Below are positions 46,060 to 56,469 of a stretch of DNA of 64,000 nucleotides, one piece after another. Every line of letters starts with the position of its first letter. The first letter of the stretch is position 1. This DNA is from Micropterix aruncella. Taxonomy: Eukaryota; Arthropoda; Insecta; Lepidoptera; Micropterigidae. The DNA lies in the NCBI GenBank assembly GCA_944548615.1, contig OX155974.1, positions 930,001 through 994,000 on the forward strand, read 5' to 3'. The notes beneath the pieces were generated by a model. It was given only the letters and a program-made list of their open reading frames with translations, made no database searches and was not told the DNA's origin. A program made the position numbers and the translations under genes.

Positions 46060-46233
46060 TGTTGAATTGTTCCAGTCAGGAAGTTCCGCGTAAATTAAAG
46101 TCCTAGCAAAAATGAAAACGGGACGCGATGAGAGAAAAAAACACAGCGACTCAGTTTGAGGTTACAAACATTTATTGTGACAGTTCTGTGCTAGTGTTGC
46201 CAGACTTGCAACGAAAAACCATAATATTCAATA
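46060..46233 (-). repeat. copia 5' LTR
   Basis: It is identical to the 3' LTR. On the minus strand it runs from TATTGAATAT to CAATTCAACA. Confidence 0.93.
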
Positions 46234-47233
46234 ATATACACGGCCCCCAGCTTGTGAATTCCTGCGTGACTCCCCAAAGCATTGCCGCTTTCAAAATCGT
46301 CAAAAAACAAAAAATAAGGTATGATCAGCTTATCAGGAGCGTTTGCTATGCGTTTGCGCCAAGCTGACCCTTGAATAAAATTCTCCATTGTACCTGACAC
46401 ATCTGCATAACAACGCTCCATGTAAGATAGAGTACTGCTTAAAATATTGGTAATTGAAAATATTTTGTAAAAGACTTGTCTTAGCGGAATTCTATGAGCC
46501 ACACAATCCACTGATTGGTAAGTTTTTTCCCGTTTCCTCGTAACGTAATCAAAGCGAGTACCGACTGTATAAGGTACAGGATCAATCAGCGTATTTTTAC
46601 TTCGGAAATGGGCCAGTACACGGAACTCAGAGGAGTAATGTCTGAAAACCGATTGCATGAGTTCTAAACCTTGATCCTCGCTCTCGGTAGAGAGACCAGC
46701 TGTTCGAAAATGTTTAACTATTACTGGATAGTATGAGGCAGTTATAACCCTTTCAAAATCTCTAAAAAACAACCCAGCCATTTTCCTAGTTAGCGCATTG
46801 TTACCGTAATATTTTCCAGCAATCTGTAGTAAAACACGCTCTAAACTTTGATTATGAGACAGTCCTTCTGCTTGCACTGGGGGTATTTCAGGCTGAGACG
46901 ATAATTGGGACGCATTTACATTTAATTCAAGCTGCAATGATGATTGGGGCTCGTTTACATTTAATTCATGCTGCCATGATGATTGGAAGTCACTTAGATT
47001 TAATTCACGAGAGACCTGTTGTTTGCTATTAAAAGAGGTTTCATGTTCTCTTCTATTATGCTTATATAAGGAGTTCCATGCTGAATACGTTCTGGTACAA
47101 TAAGGACATGGAATGTCTCGAGACAAAAGAACTTTACAAATATTCAGCATGCAATGCCGCCGATAAGCTACAATAGAGGAGAACGCTACATTACAAGATG
47201 GACAACGCCCCATTTCAATAGATAATGTTAAAG

Positions 47234-50016
47234 TCACTTTGATATATTAGTTTCAATGGAGGGAAATATCTGTGGTAACTGAATGTCGCTTAACTGCTGA
47301 AGGAGAGTTTCAGTCATGCCACTGATTTTATCGAATTCTGACTTCAGTTTGTAAATATACCTTTGAAACACATACCATATCGCGGCACTCTGTTCCGGGT
47401 AAGTAAGGAGAAGCGCCCAATAACATTCAAATGATGTTGCAATAGCCTCCTTGAAATTAGTAAATGTGTAAACAACATTCTGGGTTATAATAACCTCGTA
47501 TTTAGTTGGGTTTCGAGACCCATAGGCAATTATAAAAGGCTGAACTGGAATGCGGTACTTGTCCAGCTTGTCTTTCTTTGTAGAGAAAACTTCATCCCGG
47601 CTTGTGTCTGAAGAAACATCCACCACAATCCCCGATATAGACTCCGACCGGGTCGGCCGCCAAAGTCCCTTTTCGGTTGCTACTGTTGTTCCGTATTCTA
47701 GAAGATATCCGACGAGCTTAAACGCAGTGAGGTCCGCCAATTCACCACCCACTGCAAAGAAAAACGAATAGCATCAGGAGGATCATACATGGCACCTCAG
47801 GAGATTCCTCGGCACCTGAGGAGATACGGCGGTTCTCAAGAAACGGAATGTGCTAAATACTTATGAAAAGAACTTACATTCTACATCACCGACGAGGGAA
47901 CGGATTTCCTTATACGGGCCAAAGTCCAGGAAAGTCCGGGCTAACGCAAACATCCTCTCGCGAAACTCGGGGTACCGGCGGTATACTGCAGAGCATGAGA
48001 GGCCGGGGAAGCTAATCTGAAAGTCGATCCTTAACTGTAAAAGAGAAAGACGATTTTAATACAACATATAAATTCCTTTGTGAAGGGGGCAGATCAGAAA
48101 ACTTTATACCATATTAACATTTCAAACTGCTATTTGGACAAAAACTATATGAAATCGTTTAAATTACTTTGTGGTATCTTGAAGAGCCATATTTTTAGGC
48201 AATAAAAACAATTACGTCAAAATGTAAAATTTTCAGCGAACTGATTCGCCTAGTGCGTGGTCAAGATGGGTCTCTGGGATTTTGGGGCAGTTTAGTGCGT
48301 ACAATATTGAGTGGTCGCATATTCAAATCAGAAAGTGGCTAGCCGCGCGGTTAACCGCCTAGGCGGCGTGCCGCTAGTGCGAGGTATCGGCAATCGCTGA
48401 AAATTGCGCTTTTATATTTTGACGTAATGGGTCAAATGAACATGTCTTACTTTAAAGCCTGTAATATATATTATTACTCACCAGTTGGTAGCCCAGGGCC
48501 GTAGAAGCTGCCTTGTACCGGCTCAAGTATTTATCGGCAGTGAGCTCAGGGTCACGAAGTAAAAGTCGCCGCCTGACTTTTGACGATTGTTTCCAAAATA
48601 GCTCCGCCACATCACGAGGCTCCCACGATGAGTGAAGCCATAGCAGGGCCTCGTCCTCCTCAATAGTATTCTCCTTGTGTGGGCTGGGTTCCGCCCTCTC
48701 GCCGAGACGTTTCCTTTTTCTGGGTTGCTTCTGGCTGGCGGTGGATGGGGACGGAGATTCAGACCGGCTATCAGATGGCGAACGAGCTCCGATGGCGGCA
48801 GAGGCGATCAACCCTGACTTCCTCAGCCCGAAGCGGTAGGCGTGGTAGCGGCTGTACAGCTTTCCTCTAGGCTCCTTGCTGCCGGTCGTGTGGGAGAAAT
48901 AGGCTGATTCAGACTCCAGGGGAAAGACTGCCTTAATTCCCTTGGCCCACCTCTGCCATATGGATGAAGATACCGACTTAGCGGCCTGCTGTCGGCGCCA
49001 CTCAAATACGACAATCGCGTTCACCAAGCTGCAAAGATATTTTTTTAAGAAATGGCACACAAGAAACATCTGTCAGGTCAGAAGGGACATGTTGGCACCT
49101 CAAAATAAGTAATCAGATAATATTAGAACTTACTGGATTCGCTCCTTTGGAGCAAGTGCACAGCCTGAGTTAGCCTTGGCCAGTAAGGCTGGGCCGTAAT
49201 GGGGGTCTTCCGTCAGCACGACCCGCACGTTGTGGTGCGGTATAGGAGTGCACTTGTCTATTAAAGTCAGGACATCCTCATATTGGTCCGTCTCTTGTTG
49301 AAAAGGCACTGAAGGGGTGTACATTGGTGGTGGCGTTGGCACAGGGGAGATGTATGGAACTAATTGCTGCGTTGGCTCAGGAGGGACGTAGGAAACATTT
49401 TGTGGTGTTGAGCAGTAGCTATTACTGTGCTGAGGCGTGCCTTGTGGATTCGTGTTATACACCTGTAATTAAAAGTAACAAATTATTAATTATAAGAAGC
49501 ACATAAGATTAAAGAATTTAACGCCCGCCATGTTACGGTACTGATTTTTTTTTTTAATGCGGATGTTAACTCTTAAATCATACGTGCAAGGGATTTTCTT
49601 ATATTTAGTGTCTGCTAAAATTGCTTATTCGCTAAAGAATCACCACGCACAGCTTGCAGGTATTTCCTCAGCGCTATGAAGAATTTCACCCGTTGGTCGA
49701 GACTGCGACCAGGGAATAGCTCCGCGTAATGCCTTTCTTCTAGCCCGTCCAAAGCTTCGATGGTGTCAAAGTCATTATCTACAAACACCACAAAACACAA
49801 GTATAAAGACCATTCCACATGCACAAAACTACCATAAACTAGTTAAGGCGACGATGTGAAACAATAATAGGTTTTCAACTTGCAAAATGACGTGTAAATC
49901 GCCCGCTCTTTCAATCGCCGCCATTTTGGCTGGTTTACAAAATAAATCAACTTACCAATAAATGTCGGTGTAAGGTCGGAAAACCCGATGTGCAACAGAA
50001 TGCCTCGAACATCCAT
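47234..50016 (-). CDS. ORF-A: six-exon SAM-domain protein (579 codons)
   Basis: Exons on the minus strand are 50016-49956, 49778-49651, 49462-49134, 49028-48482, 48034-47878 and 47751-47234. Every boundary is GT/AG (donors GTAAGT, GTGCGT, GTAAGT, GTGAGT, GTAAGT). The lengths sum to 1740 bases, giving one open frame to a TGA. Residues 1-63 form a SAM domain split by intron 1 (MDVRGILLHIGFSDLTPTFI, then LEERHYAELFPGR and KFFIALRKYLQ). A Pro/Thr/Gln-rich linker follows. The central region has LVNAIVVFEWRR and ARGKLY-like RGKLYSRYHAYR; an acidic segment with WLHSSWEPRDVAELFW and a GYQLLRIDFQISFPG stretch come later. SAM domains mediate protein or RNA interaction, so it may be the accessory partner of ORF-B. 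An upstream in-frame Met at 50109 is an alternative start. No defect was seen. Confidence 0.75.
48211..48428. mobile_element. MITE-like inverted-repeat element in ORF-A intron 4
   Basis: ATTACGTCAAAATGTAAAAT at the left matches the reverse complement of the right end (ATTACGTCAAAATATAAAAG). TTTTCAGCGA recurs in both arms. It has no coding capacity. Confidence 0.7.
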
Positions 50017-50299
50017 ATTCCACTCGCATGGAATTATGACACAAAGCACGGAACGAAAAACGGAATACAATTCACGGAACAATGGCGGATCTATGGCACC
50101 GGCCGTCATGCATTTATCGACTGTCAGCCGTCCACGGCGGCACCGTCGTATAAAGCGTTACTCAAACAAAAATATAGATGGCGCGCGATCTATATGCAAT
50201 GCAAATTACTCAATTTGCATTCTAAAAGAGTTTATGAATGAGCATTAGTCTTGCAGATAGCCCATTTGCTTTTTTTCACATATTTTAGAGCAAAAACGT
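50017..50299. other. 5' flank of ORF-A
   Basis: An in-frame extension to 50109 is possible. A GGCGCGCGATCTATATGCAA stretch lies near 50180. No terminal repeat matching 39555 was found here. Confidence 0.4.
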
Positions 50300-50705
50300 T
50301 TGGCCCAAACATCTGCAATCTGGACGGAGGGCTGTGCATCTGAGACTTTCAGGGAATTTATACTGCTTAGAGGCCGAATTAACCTCCAGAATACAATCTG
50401 AAGCTTTCTCAATTATTGAGAAAGGTTTTCTAGTTAAATGTTTTTTGCCTTTAGAGCCATCCCGCACAAACTGTATTGGGGGTTTGGAGGATACTGTCAA
50501 ACTCTCATTGGCACGAGCCACTGAGAGGCTAATTACCTCGCGAATAACAGCGAGAATTTTGTCATGGCGGTAAGTGTACCGTCTTTGATCTAAGGCCACC
50601 TTGCAGCCAGCTAGAATATGTCTAGCTGTGCAAGGGGTATTGCTACAAAGGGGACATGAACTATCCTCGGCATAGCTCCAACGAGCGAGGTTACTGGGGT
50701 CTGGA
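50300..50705 (-). pseudogene. R2/NeSL-type LINE fragment 4, inverted
   Basis: The minus strand reads SVARANESLTVSSKPPIQFV and KPFSIIEKASD, the same segment as 57800-58000. Both ends are truncated and the 3' untranslated region is missing. Confidence 0.8.
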
Positions 50706-51190
50706 GTCTTGTATTTAGGGGGTAATCTCCGAAACTAATCATCCAATTTCAAACATTCTTTTACTAATGGAAAGCTCCATATTCGTCGAGTGATATAGGC
50801 TATATTTTATTGCGATAAATATTGGTTTTCAATACGAAATCACTAGATTTTTGAATCAAGTAGGAGAAAAATGAGCTGGCGAGTTGTTTATCGATGTGCG
50901 TTGATGGAAACAGTTTGATCTGAAAACTATATATAACATAAATATCGGCCTCAAAGAGATCTACAAAAAATTTGGCGTCACCATATATACAACTTTTATA
51001 TTTAAGTTACAACAACTGCTTTTATTTCTCAAAAAAATAAGAAAAATAATTAGGCAGTGTTTGTTGACGACATAAGTAATAAATTAAGAATTGTCATCAA
51101 AATAAATTTATCCATTATCACAGGTGTATACAGATAAAATTACCCATTTACTGTAAGTTTTATAGTTATAGAGATATCTTACAGCAAATC
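50706..51190. other. No gene recognised
   Basis: The sequence is AT-rich and unassigned, with no long open frame or repeat pair. Confidence 0.5.
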
Positions 51191-51194
51191 ACTC

Positions 51195-51987
51195 TGGTAC
51201 AAAAGTAGTAAGGATATACACAGATGGCTCCAAAACCACTCCAGGTACCGGAGCCGGCGTCTTCTCAAATGATCTAAACATCAAAATATCAACTACTCTA
51301 GGCAACTTCAATACGATCTTCCAAGCAGAATGCATTGGCATCACCAGAGCAGCACAGGCAGTTGCAGCAAAAGATGTCGGAGACCTAAGTTTGAAACTTG
51401 TCTCCGACAGTGCCTCCGTGCTACAAGCGCTAGCAAAAAATACTATAACCTCTGTCCTTGTACTGGAATGCCACAATGCGCTTCAATCCATTGCAAGGTC
51501 AAATAGAGTGACCCTGCAATGGATTAAAGGGCACAGTGACTCACTGGGCAATGACCCGGCAGACGAACTGGCCAAAAGGGGATCAAAGGAAATAGTATAT
51601 GGAACCCTTGATGCCCATACCCCAGGCCCAAATAAAAACATGGCACGCAGGAACAACGACGAAACCCACCTTAAAGAATGGAAAAAAACGCAGGATGCAG
51701 GCAAACAAAGCACGCGGTTCCGGAAGCGTCTAAAAAACTTGCCCGCAACCTCACCAGATTAAAAAGGGAGAAAATCCGTAAAGTCATAGGTACTATGACA
51801 GGCCACTGTCCCCTAAACAAACGCCTGTTTACCATAGGTGTGACGGATAGCCCTTTATGCAGAGGATGCATGGAGGAAGAAGAAACGCCACAGCATGTGC
51901 TCATGGAGTGCAGGAGCGTGGCAGAGCAATGGGCAAGAATACTACAATCTCCAGCATCTGTCCCGGAGGCCTGTAGCAACCCAAACT
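51195..51987 (+). pseudogene. I/R1-type LINE fragment with RNase H, lacking its 3' end
   Basis: Two overlapping frames encode RNase H (RIYTDGSKTTPGTGAGVFS, LVSDSASVL, WIKGHSDSLGNDPADELAKR) and a downstream knuckle region (GHCPLNKRLFTIGV, CRGCMEEEETPQHVLMECRS). A frameshift falls near 51700-51760. Unlike a normal LINE remnant, the 3' end is missing: the coding text passes straight into a phosphate carrier exon near 51987. That suggests deletion or rearrangement after insertion. Confidence 0.8.
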
Positions 51988-52085
51988 TACATGCCTACAC
52001 ATACCGTACTTTACTGTATTTGGATGCTTCTGCCAGCGCTGAATTCTTCGCCGATATTGCCTTGTCTCCCATGGAGGCCGCTAAG
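51988..52085 (+). pseudogene. SLC25A3: Mitochondrial phosphate carrier exon fragment, displaced
   Basis: The reading YTYRTLLYLDASASAEFFAD and IALSPMEAAK matches the carrier segment that precedes the exon at 21369. It ends at donor AAG|GTAAGA (52085/52086) in the phase needed to join VRIQTMPGF. The left edge abuts a LINE; a possible acceptor CTGTAG ends near 51974. In this window it sits 30 kb downstream of the exon it should precede, on the same strand. It may be part of another copy or evidence of rearrangement. Confidence 0.85.
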
Positions 52086-52164
52086 GTAAGAACCACGAAG
52101 AAACAAGTTCCTTGTTTTTGAATCATTTCCAACGCATGCAAAATCTCTTGGAAATGGCTTGGCG

Positions 52165-52190
52165 GGTAATTTATTTATTTATTTATTTCC
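52165..52190. repeat. (ATTT)n tract
   Basis: The simple TTTATTTATTTATT run could be the reversed 3' tail of a LINE on the minus strand. Confidence 0.7.
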
Positions 52191-52325
52191 CAAAACATAA
52201 TTAACCTTACAGATGATTTCAAATCGTTAGTATTTATCTAGGCTGATTATTGAAATTATTCTAGATTATAACTATTATTCTACTCTAGACTATTATTATA
52301 ATATTAAACAAAATAACTCAGCTCC

Positions 52326-52580
52326 TCGTTTGAGACGTAACGTACGCTGTGCTTATACTGAATATAAGCGACTTTTTGTCCAGGTAATTGACAACATATT
52401 CTGCGAGATTGAGGATCGATATTCGGAAATTTTCAAATTGAAATTTTTCCAACTCTTCAATAACAAACTATACGAGAAATACCGTTTAGATTTTCTTACA
52501 GAGGCATTAGATTCATTATTTGACATTTATGCAAACCATTTTGACAAACAAGTTTTAAAGAACCAATTGAACCTCCACGT
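52326..52580 (+). pseudogene. Possible hAT-type transposase fragment
   Basis: The frame contains YKRLFVQVIDNIFCEIEDRY and KFFQLFNN, then HFDKQVLKNQL. This pattern resembles the region after the catalytic core in hAT/TTF-type transposases, but the match is weak. It is cut by a LINE at about 52580. Confidence 0.35.
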
Positions 52581-53417
52581 CATAATGTGTCACCATTCCT
52601 TGCGAAAGCTTCCATGTTGAATATGAGTAAAAGAAGGCAGCTCCATCTTGCGACCCTTGTACTCAAGGTAGTACGCAATAAACAGCCGCGATATCTTTAC
52701 TCGATTATGACGTGGTCCCGTAACCGGCATGTCCATTCAACACGGGCACGTGAACAACTTGCTATAATACCCAAGCACAAAACTACACATTTCCAGTGCA
52801 GCTTTTCGTATTATTCTGCGGTAGTATGGAATCGGTTGGGAATGGCTTTGCGATCGAAATCAATTGCAGTATTTAAGGACCACTTTAAAAGTTTATTATT
52901 AAAGGAAGATATTTAGATGTCATAATTTGATTTTATTTTAAAATAACTATTGCTAATTGGATTATTACTATTGTCTTCGTTTATTTATTAATTTGTAACC
53001 TGATTATTTAATGTTAAATATTTTGATTTTGATTATTTTTGATTTATTATATGTAGATTATAAAATGTATGTAATTACGTTATTTTCTTTTAATATCATT
53101 TGATGTTAAATATCTTGATTTTGATTATTTCGATTTGTGTATTTATTTGATTATAATTATTTGGATTTTTTGTTTTAAGATTTATTTGATTTGATTATTT
53201 TTTAAAAATCATATACATACCTATGTATCAATAATTAATAGGTGTGTCCTGAAAACCAGGATAAGAGATATCCTGAGGATATCCCTAATTTGCAGCGTTT
53301 GTAGCTTTATTTCATAGTCTTTGTCTATTTATAGTTTTAATTTTTAATCTGTGTGTTCTTGTTTTTTTTTGTATATGTTTTTTATAACAGCTGCAAATAA
53401 ATAAATAAATAAATAAA
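52575..53417 (+). mobile_element. CR1/L2-type LINE 3' end with (AAAT)n tail
   Basis: The last 110 codons read SPFLAKASMLNMSKRRQLHL, VVWNRLGMALR and KDHFKSLLLKEDI, usual for the C-terminus of CR1/L2-type ORF2, with a stop at 52916. An AT-rich 3' untranslated region ends in AAATAAATAAATAAAT at about 53396-53417. It is heavily 5'-truncated. Confidence 0.8.
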
Positions 53418-53633
53418 TTTGTTCGCTTAGCAGCAGATGGCGTTACCATAGGTAATTTTCATCGACAGTTGTTTGAAATTTGCATTGTTTGTTTAAATTC
53501 TTCATTGAAAGCAGTCTGATTGTTTATTTTTTGTCTCACCAAAAGAGCAGTTTCATCAATTGCCATTTGTGGATTGCTAGTGCTCGTTGTGTCTTAAATG
53601 GAGGAGAAAAGTGTGTAAAAAGTACGATTTTGT
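53418..53633. other. Short unassigned spacer
   Basis: No coding sequence or repeat was recognised. Confidence 0.4.
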
Positions 53634-53945
53634 TTAACAGAGAATGTTAGACATAAAATGCTTAGAATCTGGTGCATTTCCAGACACGAACGATCCTAAT
53701 GGAACCAATGGTGTCGATCTCATTTTACCCCCTGCGCAACACAAAGCGAGTGGTTCGTGGCGGTACTTCAATGCATTGCAATATTGGCACAAATGGTCCA
53801 TTTCTCCAATTTGCATGCATTTATAATCGCTGTATAGTTTCGTCAGGTCATAATAGATTGCCTCTCTGTATGTGTTTTGTCTCAAATTCAATCGTCTTCG
53901 CACTGCAACATTACGGATCCGTGCCGCTTTATTCAATTTTTGGCG
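53634..53945 (-). pseudogene. Helitron Rep/helicase N-terminal fragment
   Basis: The minus-strand frame contains MQIGEMDHLCQYCNALKYRH and ALCCAGGKMRSTPLVPL. A G-M-D..C..CNAL.....E....CC..GKV-like order is typical of the N-terminal zinc-binding region of animal Helitron proteins. No Rep or helicase motifs follow. Confidence 0.65.
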
Positions 53946-54179
53946 ACGCTCATCGCTTTCAGTTGCTCGAACCTCTCTTCACGAGTTACACAAATTCATT
54001 TAATTCAGTTGATTTACCTTCAGAATCACGATAACGCTATCAAGAAATCGTAAAATTCAACTTAACTGTCAAATGTTAACTGTACCGCCATCTTGATTTT
54101 CGAATATTTATTCTTGTCAAGCAACGCCATCTATGATCAAGCTTAGTACTAAAATAATTTTCGGTTACATATTCACATT

Positions 54180-54325
54180 TTTCTCACTTTTCCGAGAGAT
54201 TTTCCGGATTTTTTTATGATTATGAACAAAACAAAAAAAGAATCATCCAAATCGGGTTAGCCGATCGTGAGTTATTAGGTAACATACATAAAACCCGACT
54301 CATTTTTATTATATAGATATGTGGC
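54180..54325 (+). repeat. Terminal part of an insect dispersed repeat
   Basis: ATCGGGTTAGCCGATCGTGA, then GACTCATTTTTATTATATAG, resembles the end of the repeat class that starts CTAGCTGACCCG at 35883. It abuts the left edge of unit C. Confidence 0.5.
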
Positions 54326-54443
54326 AATACTAAACACGAAACGTCAAAATAATTACATCTGTTTACGGTGTAGATCGTGTAAGTTTCTGCAGTTCTCCGC
54401 TTTATTTTACCTCTATATATAATAAAAAGTTTAAATATTCACC

Positions 54444-55556
54444 ATGGAAAGGCAGGAAAATGATGAAACTAATGCAGACATTAAAGTGGAGATAGAATTA
54501 GAGTCCGATGTCGAAGACAGGATGCCAAGTTGCTCTGACAATAAACACAGTGAAACTTTGAAACCAAAAAGTGATAATTGCTTCAAAGAAGAACAACCGA
54601 ATTCTTCTTATTTGGAAGCAAATATTCTAGAATTTGAAGAAGAGGCAGTGGCTTTCATAAAACCCGAAGGAAGCGTGATGAAAGAGATCAAAGTATTGGT
54701 AACGAAATTTGATAAATTCACATGCGTTGTCTGCGATCGCCATATAGACAGCAGCGTGCCAATGGGAGCATGCAAGCATTACAATGAAATTGTGCTATTT
54801 TGCAAAGACTGTATCAGGCCAAATGGGAAGAAATATATTTGTGTCAAATGTAGATATGAATCAAGTAGTAGATTTAAACTAATTCAGCATGTTGATATAG
54901 TGCATAGGAAATTTAAGAAACATAGGTGTGAACAGTGTGACAGGGCATTTTCATATAGATATCATTTGAAAGCACACGTCCAATCGATCCATCGCAAACT
55001 AAAGCATGCGTGTCAGCAGTGTAACAAAGTGTTTTGGTCTCGCGACTACTTACTACGGCATTTAAATTTCACTCACCGGCGATTGAATGTATTCACGTGT
55101 GATTTATGCAACACAGAATTTCCAAATCGAACAAGCTTTAAACGGCACATCGATGGCGTTCATAGGAAAATGAAGGAATTTGAATGTAAGGAATGCAAAC
55201 GCGCTTTCTTTAGGAGTGGTAATTTAATTCAACATGTCAATTCTGTCCACCGGAAATTGAAGGCTTTCGCGTGCGACAAATGCAATCGCAGTTTTTCATT
55301 GCGTGCACATTTAAAGGTCCATATAAACTCAGTCCATCTCAGAATTAAGTATGTTTGTGCGGAATGTAACAGAGCTTTCACCCAGAAGCCCAACTTAATC
55401 ACACATATAAATGTAATACACGGAAAAATTAAGCCCTATGTTTGTACAATATGCAAACATGCATTTGGTCAGAAAATTCAACATAAAAATCACATGACTG
55501 CTGCCAAATGCCAATTGAAAGATATTAAACAATCGAAAAGCAACGGTCGGCGGTAG
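54444..55556 (+). CDS. C2H2 zinc-finger protein, unit C (intact, intronless)
   Basis: This complete frame of 370 codons is paralogous to 36767-37876. The acidic N-terminus, the segment FTCVVCDRHIDSSVPMGACK and eight fingers are present, for example HRCEQCDRAFSYRYHLKAHV, FTCDLCNTEFPNRTSFKRHI and FACDKCNRSFSLRAHLKVHI, ending in HMTAAKC. Several differences from the B copy fall in or beside the finger helices (RYSLKIH against RYHLKAH; ASRGNLKDH against SLRAHLKVH; TQKSHLIGH against TQKPNLITH), so the paralogues may prefer different DNA sites. The flanking DNA matches the other units. The function is unknown beyond probable DNA binding. Confidence 0.9.
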   Translation: MERQENDETNADIKVEIELESDVEDRMPSCSDNKHSETLKPKSDNCFKEEQPNSSYLEANILEFEEEAVAFIKPEGSVMKEIKVLVTKFDKFTCVVCDRHIDSSVPMGACKHYNEIVLFCKDCIRPNGKKYICVKCRYESSSRFKLIQHVDIVHRKFKKHRCEQCDRAFSYRYHLKAHVQSIHRKLKHACQQCNKVFWSRDYLLRHLNFTHRRLNVFTCDLCNTEFPNRTSFKRHIDGVHRKMKEFECKECKRAFFRSGNLIQHVNSVHRKLKAFACDKCNRSFSLRAHLKVHINSVHLRIKYVCAECNRAFTQKPNLITHINVIHGKIKPYVCTICKHAFGQKIQHKNHMTAAKCQLKDIKQSKSNGRR

Positions 55557-56469
55557 ACCTTTGATGAGTAGGTACTCTTCGTCTTCTAAGCAAGCAGAAC
55601 ATAGTGCATCGGTGGAGCACGAACACTTTTTTAGATGAAATCGAACAATGCGATCTCCATTAGGTAGTATATTCTATTGTATGTATGCATTTTATTTTTT
55701 AGTTACTTTTTGTGAATTTTTATTTATCTATTAACAGCCAATACGGAACAGTCAAATGCATTTATTGTTAATTCTAATGCCTTTAAAATTACATAGATTT
55801 AAGTGTGTATGTTTATTATGAATTATAAGTCAGAAACCTAGTTTTTATCGAACAGTGGTTACTTGTTTTACTTATTTTATTTTCGGATATAAATCATTTA
55901 TTAAATCTTATTTGAAATAATATAATGAGCAGGAGAGGAGTCTGTTACGACGCGGAGAAAATGTAAATATAATGTTTTTAAAAATAAGGATATTAAGTCT
56001 AATAAATTTGTAATATTAAATATGCCTACTTACCAAGGTAATATTAGGTAATTGACAGTAAATTCTATGGAATTATCGTAAAACTTTGTATAGTGTTTTA
56101 ATATTATGTCGTTCTGTTCAATATTAATATTGTTTTATTCCACTTATCCGTTAATTACAAAGGTGGTGATTTCTGCAGTATGTTATAGTAGTTATTAATT
56201 GATAAATTAATGTTATTATTAATATTAAATTTAACTTTCGCTACTATTCCGTGGTTTCATTTCATATCAAATTCTTGTCACTTGCCAGCTAATAATTCGA
56301 ATTTCGTCTGCTCCTCAGTTCACAAAACGGCAGATAAAATGAGTTATATCTAGGATTTGTCTTTCTATCCGTTTCATAATTTTTAATACGTTTTGAGGGT
56401 ATTAATGAACAGTTTCGGTGACATGACATTCCATAATATTACGGACTTCGTTTCGTCGTCTAATCGTTT

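Larger units (their letters stand above)
42112..46233 (-). mobile_element. Ty1/copia LTR retrotransposon, integrase-deleted
   Basis: Two 174-base direct repeats (42112-42285 and 46060-46233) are identical by eye. The 5-base target duplication ATATA lies at 42107-42111 and 46234-46238. A primer-binding site adjoins the 5' LTR and a purine tract adjoins the 3' LTR. The gag-pol frame is open. It is inserted in ORF-B, whose frame is restored by removing the element and one ATATA. Confidence 0.95.
40601..47213 (-). pseudogene. ORF-B: C2H2 plus transposase-like protein, split by a copia element
   Basis: On the minus strand it starts at 47213, 21 bases after the ORF-A stop. Two finger-like motifs come first (CPSCNVAFSSIVAYRRHC and CPYCTRTYSAWNSLYKHN, ending H-x3-H). 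The frame runs to HKLGAVYI, where copia is inserted, and resumes as AFPCLAIDFPSGTS. Five extra bases near 41864-41870 shift the frame. It then continues through GLHSICGFVESFSANRCCRT, GVDIFHDIFEGCGKYIMG and FHFLVHYPRALLAYGPLALL to MRFESKH, ending at 40601. Without copia it would be about 825 residues. The order HD..EG, H..VH, GP and R[FW]E..K resembles CACTA/EnSpm transposases; this is my inference. The family is widespread in animals, largely unannotated, and often found with a SAM-domain partner. Confidence 0.7.

Noticed and set aside
45326..46106. Plus-strand frames opposite the copia gag
   Set aside because: They are antisense shadows of the gag and leader, without independent features.
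46191..46260. Extension of ORF-B into the LTR as its natural end
   Set aside because: The codons run into the copia LTR. The target duplication and the continuation at 42111 show the true frame continues beyond the insertion.
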